64,000 nucleotides of DNA from an uncultured Oscillospiraceae bacterium (GCA_910586535.1 CAJUHS010000002.1:186001-250000), one strand, 5' to 3'. Positions 7,359 through 15,810 are shown, counted from the stretch's first letter. Numbers and translations: made by a program. Notes: generated by a model from the letters alone, not told the origin.

Positions 7359-9479
7359 TCACTTTATTTCCTCGGAATATACAGCTCCATCCGAATCTAT
7401 GATAAATTTTACATTTTTTCCAATATAGACTTTTGTGTCGCTTTTGGCAGTAACCTCTGCATTTTCGTCCATTGCGGCTATAACTTCCGCGTCAGCGTCG
7501 GCTTCTGCAGATTTTCCGCTGTATCGTACTGCCGCGCTGTAAGCAATATCCGGAACGGTATCAGTATTTGAACCGTACATTATTATGTTCTCTCCGTAAC
7601 AATTTACTGCTACCACACCGTTTTGAAAAAAATTAATACTGCATTCTCCTATCTCAACGCAACCGCCGTCTTTTGAATAGCTCTCAGTATGAAATGAAGA
7701 ATACCCGTCCGCCAAATACATATCTTCATCGGGAACAAGAACGGTATCCGTATCAAAAAGCTCCAGACTGTTTGAATACACAGGCAGAGACGTATTTACA
7801 TCTGCATTTAAAATAACCGCTTCAAGGTGATATATCCCGTTTCTGTTAAGATATTTCACGACCGAACCGGAAGCTTCTCCTCCCTTTTTAAGGTCTACCA
7901 CGCAAGCTGAACGCTTGCCGTGTATCACCGCGGTAACAGCGCTTCCCTCTCTAAACACGGCAACAGTTATGTTTCCGTTTGGTGCGTACTTATACGCACA
8001 GGAAAGTATCATTGCCAGCACAAGCGAAGCAGAGGAAAGAAATATCCCGCGCTTTCTTTTTCCGAATACCAAAAGAAGCAGTACAGCGGATACAACGGCA
8101 ATAATATTAACGGTAAGCACAAAATCGCTTCCGAGCGGTATATAGGAGAATCTCAGCTGCCCGATAAATTCGGAAATAATCATTACCGTACGGCAGCATA
8201 ATTCACAAATTTTAAGCACAGGAACTGCAGTAAACTCAAGACCTCCCGTAAGCATAACCACAACTCCGCCAACAAGAATTACCGTGCATATTGGAAGAAG
8301 TATTAGATTGGATATCGGAGAGACAGCTGAAACTTCGTCGAAAAACAGCAGCGTAACAGGAAAAACTATTACCATAACGCATACCGAAGCAATGAACGGC
8401 TTTGCAATGCCGCCAAGCTTTCGCTTCTTTTCAATTTCCGCAGTAATAACCGGCGCGGCAACTCCTATGCCAAAAACTCCTGCAACAGACAAAAGGAACG
8501 AAGCATCCCGAACTGCAAAGGGCGATGCGGCAGTCAGCAAAATGACCGCGATACCGAGCGAATTAAAGGTATCGGCACACCTCCTGAAAAGCCCTGCCCC
8601 GTAAACAAGAGCAATCATAATTGCCGCGCGTATTACAGAATTTGACATTCCTGCAAGCATAACAAAGCATACCACGGGTACCATAAGAAGTCCGAACCGA
8701 AAATATCTGCTGATCGGAAGACGAGATATCACAAGCCAGAAAAACGAGCATACCACCGACAGGTGAACGCCCGATACAGCCATGATATGACCTATTCCCG
8801 CTCGGTACATAAGAATCTTTTCGCTGCTGTCTATAGCGGACTTATCTCCGAAAAGCATTGCAGACATCACCGCAGCGCAGTCACCGTCCATTTTGTCGTT
8901 AATAACATCCAAAATATGCAGACGATAGCTGTCGATCAGCCGCTTAAACGAAAATTTCGTATGAGTGAAGTTAAAATGGGACACCTTGTCTATCCGCAGA
9001 TAGATACCCTTCGCCTTATAGTAGGACTTCGCTGGAAATTTATAGCTGTCTTTTAATTCGGCGGCTTTTCCGATTACTCTTACTTCGTCGCCTATCTCAG
9101 CGTTGGAGCTGTCAGTGAAAAACGAAACCTCAGCTGCCGCGTCCCCGTTTATAATTCCTTTTACGGTATAAAGCGTTTTATCACCGCTGTACTCGCTGCA
9201 GTCCAGTACTTTTCCAACGACCTCAACGTCGCAGCCGTTGTACTTGATAATATTATCATACACCAATACATCGTACGCACTGTAAAGAAACATTCCTGCC
9301 GCTGCACTGAAAAAACAGACAGCGATTTTTATATATTTTCCCTTGTAAACAGCAATGGCAGAAACCGCGGTTAACACAAATACCGCGGCAGCCGCCAAGT
9401 TAAACCCGCGGCTGAGAAAGGACGCAGAAAACAGACCGGCAAGATAAAACGTACCAATATAAGCCATTTTACGCTTCAT
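7359..9479 (-). CDS. comEC: ComEC/Rec2 competence protein with degenerate C-terminal domain
   Basis: A 706-residue protein with an N-terminal ComEC OB-like region (residues 50-160), the competence channel core (near residues 195-460; motif GIGHIMAVSGVHLS followed by RAAIMIALVYGAG) and about ten membrane helices. The core passes single-stranded DNA through the membrane during transformation. The C-terminal 190 residues sit where a metallo-beta-lactamase domain is usual, and the fold outline is recognisable (VVKYLNRNGIYHLEAVILN). The metal-binding HxHxDH block is absent (ADVNTS at that place) and the later metal ligands are not visible. Nuclease activity from this domain is therefore unlikely. 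comFB also occurs in the window at 40.5 kb. Confidence 0.88.
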   Translation of the reverse strand: MKRKMAYIGTFYLAGLFSASFLSRGFNLAAAAVFVLTAVSAIAVYKGKYIKIAVCFFSAAAGMFLYSAYDVLVYDNIIKYNGCDVEVVGKVLDCSEYSGDKTLYTVKGIINGDAAAEVSFFTDSSNAEIGDEVRVIGKAAELKDSYKFPAKSYYKAKGIYLRIDKVSHFNFTHTKFSFKRLIDSYRLHILDVINDKMDGDCAAVMSAMLFGDKSAIDSSEKILMYRAGIGHIMAVSGVHLSVVCSFFWLVISRLPISRYFRFGLLMVPVVCFVMLAGMSNSVIRAAIMIALVYGAGLFRRCADTFNSLGIAVILLTAASPFAVRDASFLLSVAGVFGIGVAAPVITAEIEKKRKLGGIAKPFIASVCVMVIVFPVTLLFFDEVSAVSPISNLILLPICTVILVGGVVVMLTGGLEFTAVPVLKICELCCRTVMIISEFIGQLRFSYIPLGSDFVLTVNIIAVVSAVLLLLVFGKRKRGIFLSSASLVLAMILSCAYKYAPNGNITVAVFREGSAVTAVIHGKRSACVVDLKKGGEASGSVVKYLNRNGIYHLEAVILNADVNTSLPVYSNSLELFDTDTVLVPDEDMYLADGYSSFHTESYSKDGGCVEIGECSINFFQNGVVAVNCYGENIIMYGSNTDTVPDIAYSAAVRYSGKSAEADADAEVIAAMDENAEVTAKSDTKVYIGKNVKFIIDSDGAVYSEEIK

Positions 9480-9508
9480 CAGAGGTCAGTCCTTTCAGTC
9501 AGCCAAAA

Positions 9509-9853
9509 TTATCCCATTGTAACGTCAAGCTTTCTGCCGCCCAGAATGTGAAAATGCAAATGCTTAACGCTTTGACAGCCATTTTCACCGCAATTCGTAA
9601 CAATTCGGAAACCATCTTCGGCAATTCCCTGTTCTTTTGCGATCTTTGCCGCCGCTTCAAATATTTTGGACACAACTGCTGAATTTTCCGAAGTTATCTC
9701 GTTTGCTCCCGAAATATGATTTTTCGGAACGACAAGAATGTGCACCGGAGCAAGAGGATTGATGTCCTTGAAAGCGTAGACATACTCGTCCTCGTATACT
9801 TTAGTACTCGGGATCTCTCTCGCGATTATTTTACAAAAAAGACAATCTTCCAT
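9509..9853 (-). CDS. HIT family nucleotide hydrolase
   Basis: A 114-residue histidine-triad protein: CLFCKI at the N-terminus and the catalytic HLHFHILGG at about residues 99-107. HIT proteins of this HinT-like type hydrolyse purine nucleoside phosphoramidates and AMP conjugates. The start is supported by AGGAGA eight bases before the ATG. It lies 18 bases after alaS and 29 before comEC. A role in removing aminoacyl-AMP would fit next to alaS, but that is inference. Confidence 0.93.
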   Translation of the reverse strand: MEDCLFCKIIAREIPSTKVYEDEYVYAFKDINPLAPVHILVVPKNHISGANEITSENSAVVSKIFEAAAKIAKEQGIAEDGFRIVTNCGENGCQSVKHLHFHILGGRKLDVTMG

Positions 9854-9871
9854 TGCGGTTCTCCTTACTTA

Positions 9872-12490
9872 TCACTTTACAAATTCGGAAACTATATCCC
9901 CAGCTGCCGCGATTGCTTCCTTTACCTTTGAAGTGTCTCCGATACCTGCCATTGCGCTGTCGGGACGCCCGCCTCCCTTTCCGCCTGTAATGGCTGACAC
10001 CTTGCGTACTATATTTCCGGCGTGAGCGCCTGCCGCTGCAGCTTCTTTACCGCACACGCAAACTATAGAACTGTCGCCCGCAATAACCGCCACCATGTCG
10101 GGAGCCTTATCTTTTATGCTGTCACCCAGTGTTCTGAGAATGTCAGCCTTTGCACCCGCGATCTCAGCGGCAATAACACGAATAGAACCAACAGAGACCG
10201 CTCCCTCAAACAAGGAATCAAGCTGTGTGGAAGCAAGCTTTCCTTTAAGCTCGGAAACTTCCTTTTCAAGAGCTTTAAGCTCTCCCGCTGCGGCTGTGCA
10301 CCGCGCTATAAGCTCTGAAGCATTGGAAGCTTTGATAGCATGAGCGGCTTCGGTAAGCGTATTTTTATAGTCGTCTATCAAAGCAAGAACTCCAGTACCC
10401 GTTACTGCTTCTATACGTCTTACGCCGGCAGCAACAGAATTTTCGGAAATTATCCTGAACAATCCAAGCTTTGAGGTATTGTCAACGTGCGTACCGCCGC
10501 AGAACTCTATTGAAGTATCTTCAACATTTACAACACGGACGATATCACCGTATTTTTCGCCGAACAGAGCCATTGCTCCCAGCTTTCTTGCCTCATCGAT
10601 AGGCATTTCCGTCATTGTTACGGGAACCGCGCCGAGAATGTCAGTATTGATGATACCCTCGATCTCTTTAAGCTCGTCGGGAGTTACAGCCTCAAAATGA
10701 GAGAAGTCAAAACGCACTCTTTCACCGTCAACAAGCTGTCCCGCCTGATGAACATGATCTCCCAGAACCTTTCTCAGAGCCGCCTGAAGCAGATGCGCCG
10801 CCGTATGGTTGCGCATAATGGAAGACCTGCGTTTTTTGTCAACAGAAGCCGTTACCTTATCGCCCACGGAAACCGCTCCCTGTGCAACGCCCATATGAAG
10901 AAAATGTCCGCTGTGTATCTTCTTTGTATCGGACACCTCAAACGCTGTCATGGCGCCGCTGATAACGCCGGTATCGCCTACCTGTCCGCCGCTTTCCGCA
11001 TAGAAAGGAGTTTTGTCAAGGACTATAACAGCTTCATCGCCGTCGTTTGCGGTCTCAACGCTTTCGCCGTCCACAAATATCGCAAGCACCTCAGCCTGTT
11101 CTTCCATTGAACCGTAGCCTGTAAATTCCGTAGCTTTACACTCAACAGCAAGAGTTCCGTCCTCCCATGACGAACCTGATTTCGCATTGTGGTCATCGCG
11201 GGCTTTTTTCTTCTGTTCATTGAGACATTCGGTGTATCCAGCCTCGTCCACAGTAAGACCCTTTTCCTCGGCAATTTCAATGGTAAGGTCTATAGGGAAA
11301 CCGTATGTGTCGCTTAGCAAAAATGCGTCCGCACCGCCAAGAACAGTCTTTCCGGACGCGATAACCGCGTCAATTTTCTCGGTAAGAATCTCCATACCCT
11401 TGTCAATTGTTTTTGCAAAGGTTTCCTCTTCGCTTTTTATAAGCTTTTTAATGTAAGCCTTGCGCTCCTCAAGTTCCGGATAAGCGCAGGCATTCTCAGC
11501 GATAACGGTATCAACTACCTCATAAAGGAAAGGTCTTGTTATACCTAAAAGTCTGCCGTGACGTGCAGCACGTCTCAAAAGACGGCGCAGAACATATCCC
11601 CTGCCGTTATTGGACGGAGTTACGCCGTCCCCGACCATAAACGTCGTGGAACGGATATGGTCGGTAATAACACGGAGAGAAACGTCCTTTTTCTCATCTT
11701 TTTTATAATCAACACCGGCGATCCTGCTGATGTGCTTCATGATATTCTGAACGGTGTCCACCTCGAAAAGGTTGTCAACGCCCTGCATAGCACAGGCAAG
11801 TCTTTCCAGTCCCATACCCGTATCAATATTTTTATGAGCCATTTCGGTATAATTACCGTTTCCGTCGCTGTCGAACTGAGAGAAAACAAGATTCCAAATC
11901 TCGATAATACGGTCACAGTCGCTGGCTTGTTCAAAGCTTTCAAAAGGACCGTAGCTTTCTCCCCTGTCAAAATGTATTTCGGAACAAGGTCCGCAGGGTC
12001 CGCTGCCGTGTTCCCAGAAATTGTCAGCTTTGCCAAGACGCTTTATGCGCTCCTTGGGTATGCCTATATCGTTCATCCAAATCTGCTCGGCCTCGTCGTC
12101 ACTTTCAAAAACGGTGATCCAAAGCCTGTCTGCCGGAATAGCCAATACACCTGTCAAAAATTCCCACGCCCAGGCAATAGCTTCCTTTTTAAAATAGTCC
12201 CCGAAAGAGAAATTGCCAAGCATTTCAAAATAAGTTCCGTGGCGGGCGGTCTTTCCCACTCGTTCAATATCGGGAGTGCGGATACACTTCTGGCAAGTAG
12301 TGACCCTTACGTTAGGCGGAGTTTCCTGCCCGAGGAAAAACTTTTTAAGCGGAGCCATACCGCTGTTTATAAGCAGGAGGCTGTTATCGCCGTGAGGGAT
12401 AAGCGAAGCGCTCGCCATTCTTGTATGATTTTTGCTTTCAAAAAAAGAAAGATATTTTTCTCTAAGGTCATTCAAGCCTGTCCATTCCAT
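9872..12490 (-). CDS. alaS: Alanine--tRNA ligase
   Basis: An 872-residue class II aminoacyl-tRNA synthetase charging tRNA-Ala. Domains in order: catalytic core (near residues 1-240, with INSGMAPLKKFF and RHGTYFEMLGNFSFGDYFK), tRNA recognition, the editing domain with zinc-type motif HTAAHLLQAAL and later CGGTHVDNTS, and the C-terminal DHHA1 domain ending in GGKGGGRPDSAMAGIGD. The length is normal. The start has AAAGGA about nine bases upstream. It heads the alaS-HIT-comEC-holA-rnmV-MBOAT-DHHW train and has its own promoter. Confidence 0.98.
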   Translation of the reverse strand: MEWTGLNDLREKYLSFFESKNHTRMASASLIPHGDNSLLLINSGMAPLKKFFLGQETPPNVRVTTCQKCIRTPDIERVGKTARHGTYFEMLGNFSFGDYFKKEAIAWAWEFLTGVLAIPADRLWITVFESDDEAEQIWMNDIGIPKERIKRLGKADNFWEHGSGPCGPCSEIHFDRGESYGPFESFEQASDCDRIIEIWNLVFSQFDSDGNGNYTEMAHKNIDTGMGLERLACAMQGVDNLFEVDTVQNIMKHISRIAGVDYKKDEKKDVSLRVITDHIRSTTFMVGDGVTPSNNGRGYVLRRLLRRAARHGRLLGITRPFLYEVVDTVIAENACAYPELEERKAYIKKLIKSEEETFAKTIDKGMEILTEKIDAVIASGKTVLGGADAFLLSDTYGFPIDLTIEIAEEKGLTVDEAGYTECLNEQKKKARDDHNAKSGSSWEDGTLAVECKATEFTGYGSMEEQAEVLAIFVDGESVETANDGDEAVIVLDKTPFYAESGGQVGDTGVISGAMTAFEVSDTKKIHSGHFLHMGVAQGAVSVGDKVTASVDKKRRSSIMRNHTAAHLLQAALRKVLGDHVHQAGQLVDGERVRFDFSHFEAVTPDELKEIEGIINTDILGAVPVTMTEMPIDEARKLGAMALFGEKYGDIVRVVNVEDTSIEFCGGTHVDNTSKLGLFRIISENSVAAGVRRIEAVTGTGVLALIDDYKNTLTEAAHAIKASNASELIARCTAAAGELKALEKEVSELKGKLASTQLDSLFEGAVSVGSIRVIAAEIAGAKADILRTLGDSIKDKAPDMVAVIAGDSSIVCVCGKEAAAAGAHAGNIVRKVSAITGGKGGGRPDSAMAGIGDTSKVKEAIAAAGDIVSEFVK

Positions 12491-12529
12491 ATATAAGCTT
12501 CCTTTCGGTACACATAATTTAACCTGATT

Positions 12530-12558
12530 ATTTTACCATATAAGACATATTTTGTCAA
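12530..12558 (-). promoter_or_regulatory. Predicted sigma-A promoter of alaS
   Basis: On the minus strand TTGACA (12553-12558) lies 17 bases before TAAAAT (12530-12535), about 40 bases upstream of the alaS ATG. No T-box element lies between promoter and start, as the leader is too short. Confidence 0.8.
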
Positions 12559-12631
12559 GTGCAGAATTATTATATACATATGAATATTTTTCTATGAGAA
12601 GCGCACGCCGGTTCTTATGTTACGGCAAATC

Positions 12632-12676
12632 AAATCCTCCCGTTCAAACGCCAAAAACAATTGAACGGGAGGATTT
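12632..12676 (-). terminator. Terminator of the flotillin operon
   Basis: A 16-bp perfect stem (AAATCCTCCCGTTCAA, 12632-12647, with its complement 12661-12676) lies 20 bases beyond the stop of the 88-residue gene. The minus-strand tail after it is only moderately T-rich. Confidence 0.75.
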
Positions 12677-12695
12677 TAAAATGTACGCATGTGCT

Positions 12696-12962
12696 TTAAC
12701 GGACAATCTTAAATATTGCTGGATCCCCGAAGCGGTATTCTATAGAAACGTTACTCCCCATTTCGGGAATATTCCCATACCATTTTTTCCAGTCCCACAA
12801 ACTAGTCCACTTCTCGTATTCAGTACCGTCTGCGGAATACCTTACTTTAACCCTGTAGGGAAAGAACGCTCCGTCAAGCGCGTACTTTCGCACAGGCTTG
12901 GTATTGATCTTAACCCACCAAATCTTTTTAAGCTCTGTAACCGTTCCCGTGGTTTTTACCAT
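12696..12962 (-). CDS. Small conserved protein of unknown function at the end of the flotillin operon
   Basis: An 88-residue soluble protein starting MVKTTGTVTELKKIWWVK, rich in Trp, Tyr and Lys. It has no signal peptide or membrane helix and a predicted all-beta pattern. I recognise the general type as a small uncharacterised Firmicute protein, but I cannot name a function. It begins 11 bases after the flotillin stop with GAGGTG as ribosome site overlapping that stop, so it is part of the same operon. A reading frame on the opposite strand covers this locus but lacks a ribosome site and is broken by the terminator hairpin. Confidence 0.7.
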   Translation of the reverse strand: MVKTTGTVTELKKIWWVKINTKPVRKYALDGAFFPYRVKVRYSADGTEYEKWTSLWDWKKWYGNIPEMGSNVSIEYRFGDPAIFKIVR

Positions 12963-12973
12963 AAGCAGTCACC

Positions 12974-14605
12974 TCACTGACTTTTGCCCTCGCCTGTTTC
13001 GCTTAAAACTGTCTGTGCTTCATGCTTTTCTTCCGATTCCACTATTTCGGACAGATCCTTTCCCAGAAGCGCGGGAAGCTCCATTCCCGCCTGCTTGAAC
13101 ACCTCGTTCAGAGGAGGAACAGCTTTCATCATGCCGGAGATAAAATCGGCTGTAGCCGTGTTTCCGTCTCCGCTCTTGCCTCCGTCCCAAACGGTAACCT
13201 TGTCGATCTTGATGTTCTTGACAGCCTCGACCTGAATGCGCATAAGCTCCTCAAGCTTGTCGGCAACAAGCATTTTTACTGCGGAATCCGCGTCTCCCGC
13301 AGCTTCAATAAGAGTACGCATACCCTCCGCCTGCTTCTGAAGTATCTCCTGTGCGCCGCGGGCTTCGGCTTCCATTTTTGCGTATAAAGCGTCCGCTTCG
13401 CCTCGAGCCTTGCGGCGAAGAACCTCCGCCTCTGCCTCTGCGGCGATCTCGGCTTTTTGTTTTTCGATCTGAGCCTTAACGATTACGTCAGCCTTTTGCG
13501 TAGCCATCTCAAGTTCCGCACGTTTATTTTCCGCGTCCTGCTGAGCCTGATACGCTTCTTCCTTAGCCTTGGCAGCCTGAACAGCCTCGGCGGTAATGGC
13601 TATCTTCAATGCCTCAGCTTCTTTTTCACGGCGGTTCGCTTCGGACTGTGCAACGGATACCTTGGCATTATTTTCGCCCTCGATAGCGGCGGCATTAGCA
13701 GCAGCAACCTGAATACGCTGTTCCTTCAAAGCGTTAGCCTGACCTATCTCACCGTCTCTGCTCGTCTGAGCCACAGCTATCTTTGCATCGTTTGTAGCTT
13801 TGGCTTCAGCCTCAGCTTCTTTCTGACGGCGTACCGATTCGGATTGAGCAACGGCTATCTTGGCGTCGTTTTCACCCTCGATAGCGGCAGCGTTCGCGGC
13901 GGCTACCTGGATACGCTGATCCTTGCGGGCGTTAGCCTCGCCTATAGCACCGTCCCTGTCCTTTTCGGCAACACTTTTTTTAGCGTCGTTAATAGCCTTT
14001 GCGGCAGCTTCCTTACCAAGCGCGTCGATATAGCCCGACTCGTCGTTAATATCGGTAACGTTTACGTTGATAAGCCGCAAGCCTATCTTTTTCAGCTCAA
14101 TTTCAACATTGTTGGACACTGCCACAAGGAACTTGTCACGGTCGGTATTGATCTCTTCAATCTCCATGGTAGCAATTACCAAACGCAGCTGACCGAAGAT
14201 GATATCCTTTGCAAGTTCCTGTATCTCCATCATCTTAAGTCCCAGCAAACGCTCGGCTGCGTTCTGCATGATACCCGGCTCGGTAGAAATACCTACTGTG
14301 AAACGGGATGGTACGTCCACACGGATATTCTGCTTTGAAAGAGCGTTTTTCAGGTCAACATTAATGGAAATAGGGGTAAGATCCAGGTACTGGAAAGACT
14401 GGATTATCGGTACGATAAAAGCCGCGCCGCCGTGGATACATTTTGCGCTTTTTGCCTGACCGTTCTTATCGGTACCCACCTTACCGTAAATTACCATGAT
14501 TTTGTCCGACGGACACTTTCTGTACCGCGAAAGAATTGCCGCCGCCGCCGCGAAAATAACTACCGCAATAACGCATACAGCAATCAAGGTTTCAGGATTT
14601 CCCAT
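12974..14605 (-). CDS. Flotillin (FloT/YqiK-like) with internal tandem duplication
   Basis: A 543-residue membrane scaffold protein. An N-terminal hydrophobic anchor (residues 7-25) is followed by an SPFH/PHB domain (about 35-200) and a long Ala/Glu/Lys-rich coiled coil (205-440) with AEAEAEVLRRKARGEADA typical of flotillins. A conserved C-terminal tail carries VTVWDGG. Flotillins organise membrane microdomains and are usually paired with NfeD proteins, as here and in the yuaF-floT operon of Bacillus. The coiled coil contains a 66-residue unit repeated in tandem (separate entry). The start has GGAGG nine bases upstream. The gene follows a 36-residue protein and the NfeD-like gene. Confidence 0.93.
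   Translation of the reverse strand: MGNPETLIAVCVIAVVIFAAAAAILSRYRKCPSDKIMVIYGKVGTDKNGQAKSAKCIHGGAAFIVPIIQSFQYLDLTPISINVDLKNALSKQNIRVDVPSRFTVGISTEPGIMQNAAERLLGLKMMEIQELAKDIIFGQLRLVIATMEIEEINTDRDKFLVAVSNNVEIELKKIGLRLINVNVTDINDESGYIDALGKEAAAKAINDAKKSVAEKDRDGAIGEANARKDQRIQVAAANAAAIEGENDAKIAVAQSESVRRQKEAEAEAKATNDAKIAVAQTSRDGEIGQANALKEQRIQVAAANAAAIEGENNAKVSVAQSEANRREKEAEALKIAITAEAVQAAKAKEEAYQAQQDAENKRAELEMATQKADVIVKAQIEKQKAEIAAEAEAEVLRRKARGEADALYAKMEAEARGAQEILQKQAEGMRTLIEAAGDADSAVKMLVADKLEELMRIQVEAVKNIKIDKVTVWDGGKSGDGNTATADFISGMMKAVPPLNEVFKQAGMELPALLGKDLSEIVESEEKHEAQTVLSETGEGKSQ
13610..13957 (-). repeat. Tandem 66-residue (198-bp) duplication inside the flotillin coiled coil
   Basis: Residues 217-282 and 283-332 align. 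RDGAIGEAN and RDGEIGQAN start the two units; the shared block QRIQVAAANAAAIEGEN is identical, then AVAQSE versus SVAQSE. The DNA copies have diverged at many third positions, so this is an old, selected duplication rather than a recent one. Confidence 0.85.
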
Positions 14606-14644
14606 ATTTCATAACCTCCAAAATAAAATTTTATGTAAAAATAA

Positions 14645-14755
14645 TTATGTACGCTTTTTACCTTTTCTGAAAGGCGATTTTATAAAAAATTTATCTTCTA
14701 TAACGTCGAACAGAATGCCAAATACCTCACTAAGAAATTCGATCAAAAATTCCAT
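14645..14755 (-). CDS. Small 36-residue protein between nfeD and flotillin
   Basis: A short frame encoding MEFLIEFLSEVFGILFDV, then a basic tail ending FRKGKKRT. The first 20 residues would form an amphipathic or membrane-embedded helix and the tail is strongly positive. AAAGGA lies nine bases before the ATG. The ATG is four bases from the nfeD stop and the frame ends 39 bases before the flotillin start, so the spacing and polarity fit a real operon member. No homology is known to me. It may be a small membrane partner of the flotillin/NfeD pair. Confidence 0.6.
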   Translation of the reverse strand: MEFLIEFLSEVFGILFDVIEDKFFIKSPFRKGKKRT

Positions 14756-14759
14756 AAAA

Positions 14760-15440
14760 TCATGTCCTTTCAACTACTAACGTTTCTCCGTTCAGGTCGG
14801 TAACGCGAACCGCCGTACCCGTTTTTAACATTTCCCTTTCATTGGACACCGCGCTGCACTCCATAAAACGTCCCTGCAAGGTCAGCGTAACCTTTCCCTC
14901 TCCCTCTCCGGCGGGAGGTATCGGTATGTACACCGTGGCGTTTTCGCCTATAGCATTTCTGAAATCTATAGTACCGTTCTCGGTAAGCTTTTTACTGATT
15001 TGAACAAGCTTTGCAATACCGTACATTGCAAAAAAGCCCGCCACAAGTCCAAGAGGTATAGCTCCCGCACTTGGCAGACCGCTGCTCAGCGCGGCAATTG
15101 ATACCCAGCCGGATACCGCAAGAAAAGCCACTATCCCCTGCACCGTAAAGAGCTGCAATGAGGAATATGAACCGTGAACGTTCATTTCCGAACCGTCCGA
15201 AACGTCAGCGGACAGGTCTGACAAATCGATCATATCGCTGATATCTCCAGCGCCTCCAAAATCCGCTCCGCTCATGTCCCCTATATCAATACCGCTCGTA
15301 TCGCTGAGATTTACATCCGCATCCCCTCCGAAGCCGGATATTGACAATATTGTCTGCAAAAGAAGCAGAAGCGTGGACGGCACGGCAATGCAATACAGTA
15401 CCTGCACAAGCGTTGATAAGCTTTCCCACCATTCTGTCAT
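14760..15440 (-). CDS. NfeD-like (YuaF-type) membrane protein
   Basis: A 226-residue protein: a membrane helix near residues 10-32, an acidic Asp/Ser-rich segment (35-75), two further helices (about 90-150), then a C-terminal OB-fold (160-226) with GENATVYIPIPPAGEGEGKVTL. This matches NfeD-type partners of flotillins. The ATG at 15440 is chosen because AGGGGG lies eight bases upstream; the frame stays open further upstream through another gene and the promoter. It belongs to the operon controlled by the promoter and palindromic operator just upstream. Confidence 0.82.
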   Translation of the reverse strand: MTEWWESLSTLVQVLYCIAVPSTLLLLLQTILSISGFGGDADVNLSDTSGIDIGDMSGADFGGAGDISDMIDLSDLSADVSDGSEMNVHGSYSSLQLFTVQGIVAFLAVSGWVSIAALSSGLPSAGAIPLGLVAGFFAMYGIAKLVQISKKLTENGTIDFRNAIGENATVYIPIPPAGEGEGKVTLTLQGRFMECSAVSNEREMLKTGTAVRVTDLNGETLVVERT

Positions 15441-15458
15441 ATGCTTGACCCCCTTAAT

Positions 15459-15473
15459 GTAAATATTATTTAC
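15459..15473. promoter_or_regulatory. Palindromic operator of the nfeD-flotillin promoter
   Basis: Perfect 15-bp palindrome GTAAAT-ATT-ATTTAC beginning three bases after the -10 box, so it covers the transcription start. It is the same half-site and spacing as at 15641 and 15843. Binding would block transcription. The likely binder is the XRE regulator encoded at 15880. Confidence 0.8.
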
Positions 15474-15610
15474 TATATTATAACTCCGCAGTACAGCTTT
15501 GTCAAGTAGTTTTTCAGAAAAACAAACAAAAACAACAAATAAAATACAGTAAGACACACATCAGAATACCTGAGCATTTCCAAAGCCGTCTTTTCAAGCA
15601 GTTCAGCCAT
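15473..15610 (-). CDS. Small 45-residue membrane peptide, first gene of the divergent module
   Basis: The frame encodes MAELLEKTALEMLRYSDV, then a hydrophobic stretch (CLTVFYLLFLFVFLK) and a short basic end: one membrane helix with an amphipathic N-terminus. GGGGAG lies ten bases before the ATG, and a strong promoter with its own palindromic operator lies just upstream. The nfeD promoter sits inside its 3' end, so the two units are nested. No homologue is known to me. Its own regulated promoter argues that it is a real gene. Confidence 0.6.
   Translation of the reverse strand: MAELLEKTALEMLRYSDVCLTVFYLLFLFVFLKNYLTKLYCGVII
15477..15505 (-). promoter_or_regulatory. Predicted sigma-A promoter of nfeD-flotillin
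   Basis: On the minus strand TTGACA (15500-15505), 17-base spacer, TATAAT (15477-15482): a perfect consensus promoter lying within the end of the 45-residue gene, with the operator directly downstream. Confidence 0.9.
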
Positions 15611-15640
15611 GATTTTTCATCTCCCCTGCGTTTACCCTTA

Positions 15641-15655
15641 GTAAATTTTATTTAC
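15641..15655. promoter_or_regulatory. Palindromic operator of the small membrane peptide gene
   Basis: Perfect 15-bp palindrome GTAAAT-TTT-ATTTAC, four bases after the -10 box of the adjoining promoter. An extra outward half (TTTAC at 15631) lies next to it. Confidence 0.8.
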
Positions 15656-15659
15656 TTAA

Positions 15660-15688
15660 AGTATAACATAATGCTTCCCGTTTGTCAA
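15660..15688 (-). promoter_or_regulatory. Predicted sigma-A promoter of the small membrane peptide gene
   Basis: On the minus strand TTGACA (15683-15688), 17-base spacer, TATACT (15660-15665). The operator at 15641 overlaps the expected start of transcription. Confidence 0.88.
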
Positions 15689-15810
15689 TATTTCAGGCAC
15701 ATATTAAATAAAAATATTTATATGCCGTACTTATTGAAGCGCCTAAGTCCGCAATTTTAAAAGTATTTCATAGCATAAGAACATATTTTGAAAATTTTTC
15801 GGTTTCCCTA

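Noticed and set aside
11558..12496. 312-codon plus-strand frame opposite alaS
   Set aside because: A shadow of the conserved alaS coding strand; the translation has no family resemblance.
12552..12980. 142-codon plus-strand frame opposite the 88-residue gene
   Set aside because: Crosses the 16-bp terminator hairpin, has no ribosome site and no recognisable sequence; the minus-strand gene has both a ribosome site and operon context.
13457..14338. 293-codon frame antisense to flotillin with hydrophobic repeats
   Set aside because: Its repeats mirror the duplicated coiled coil on the real strand; no ribosome site.
15473..15610. The small membrane peptide considered as a type I toxin of a toxin-antitoxin pair
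   Set aside because: No antisense RNA promoter or overlapping antitoxin transcript is visible; the shared operator points to envelope regulation instead.
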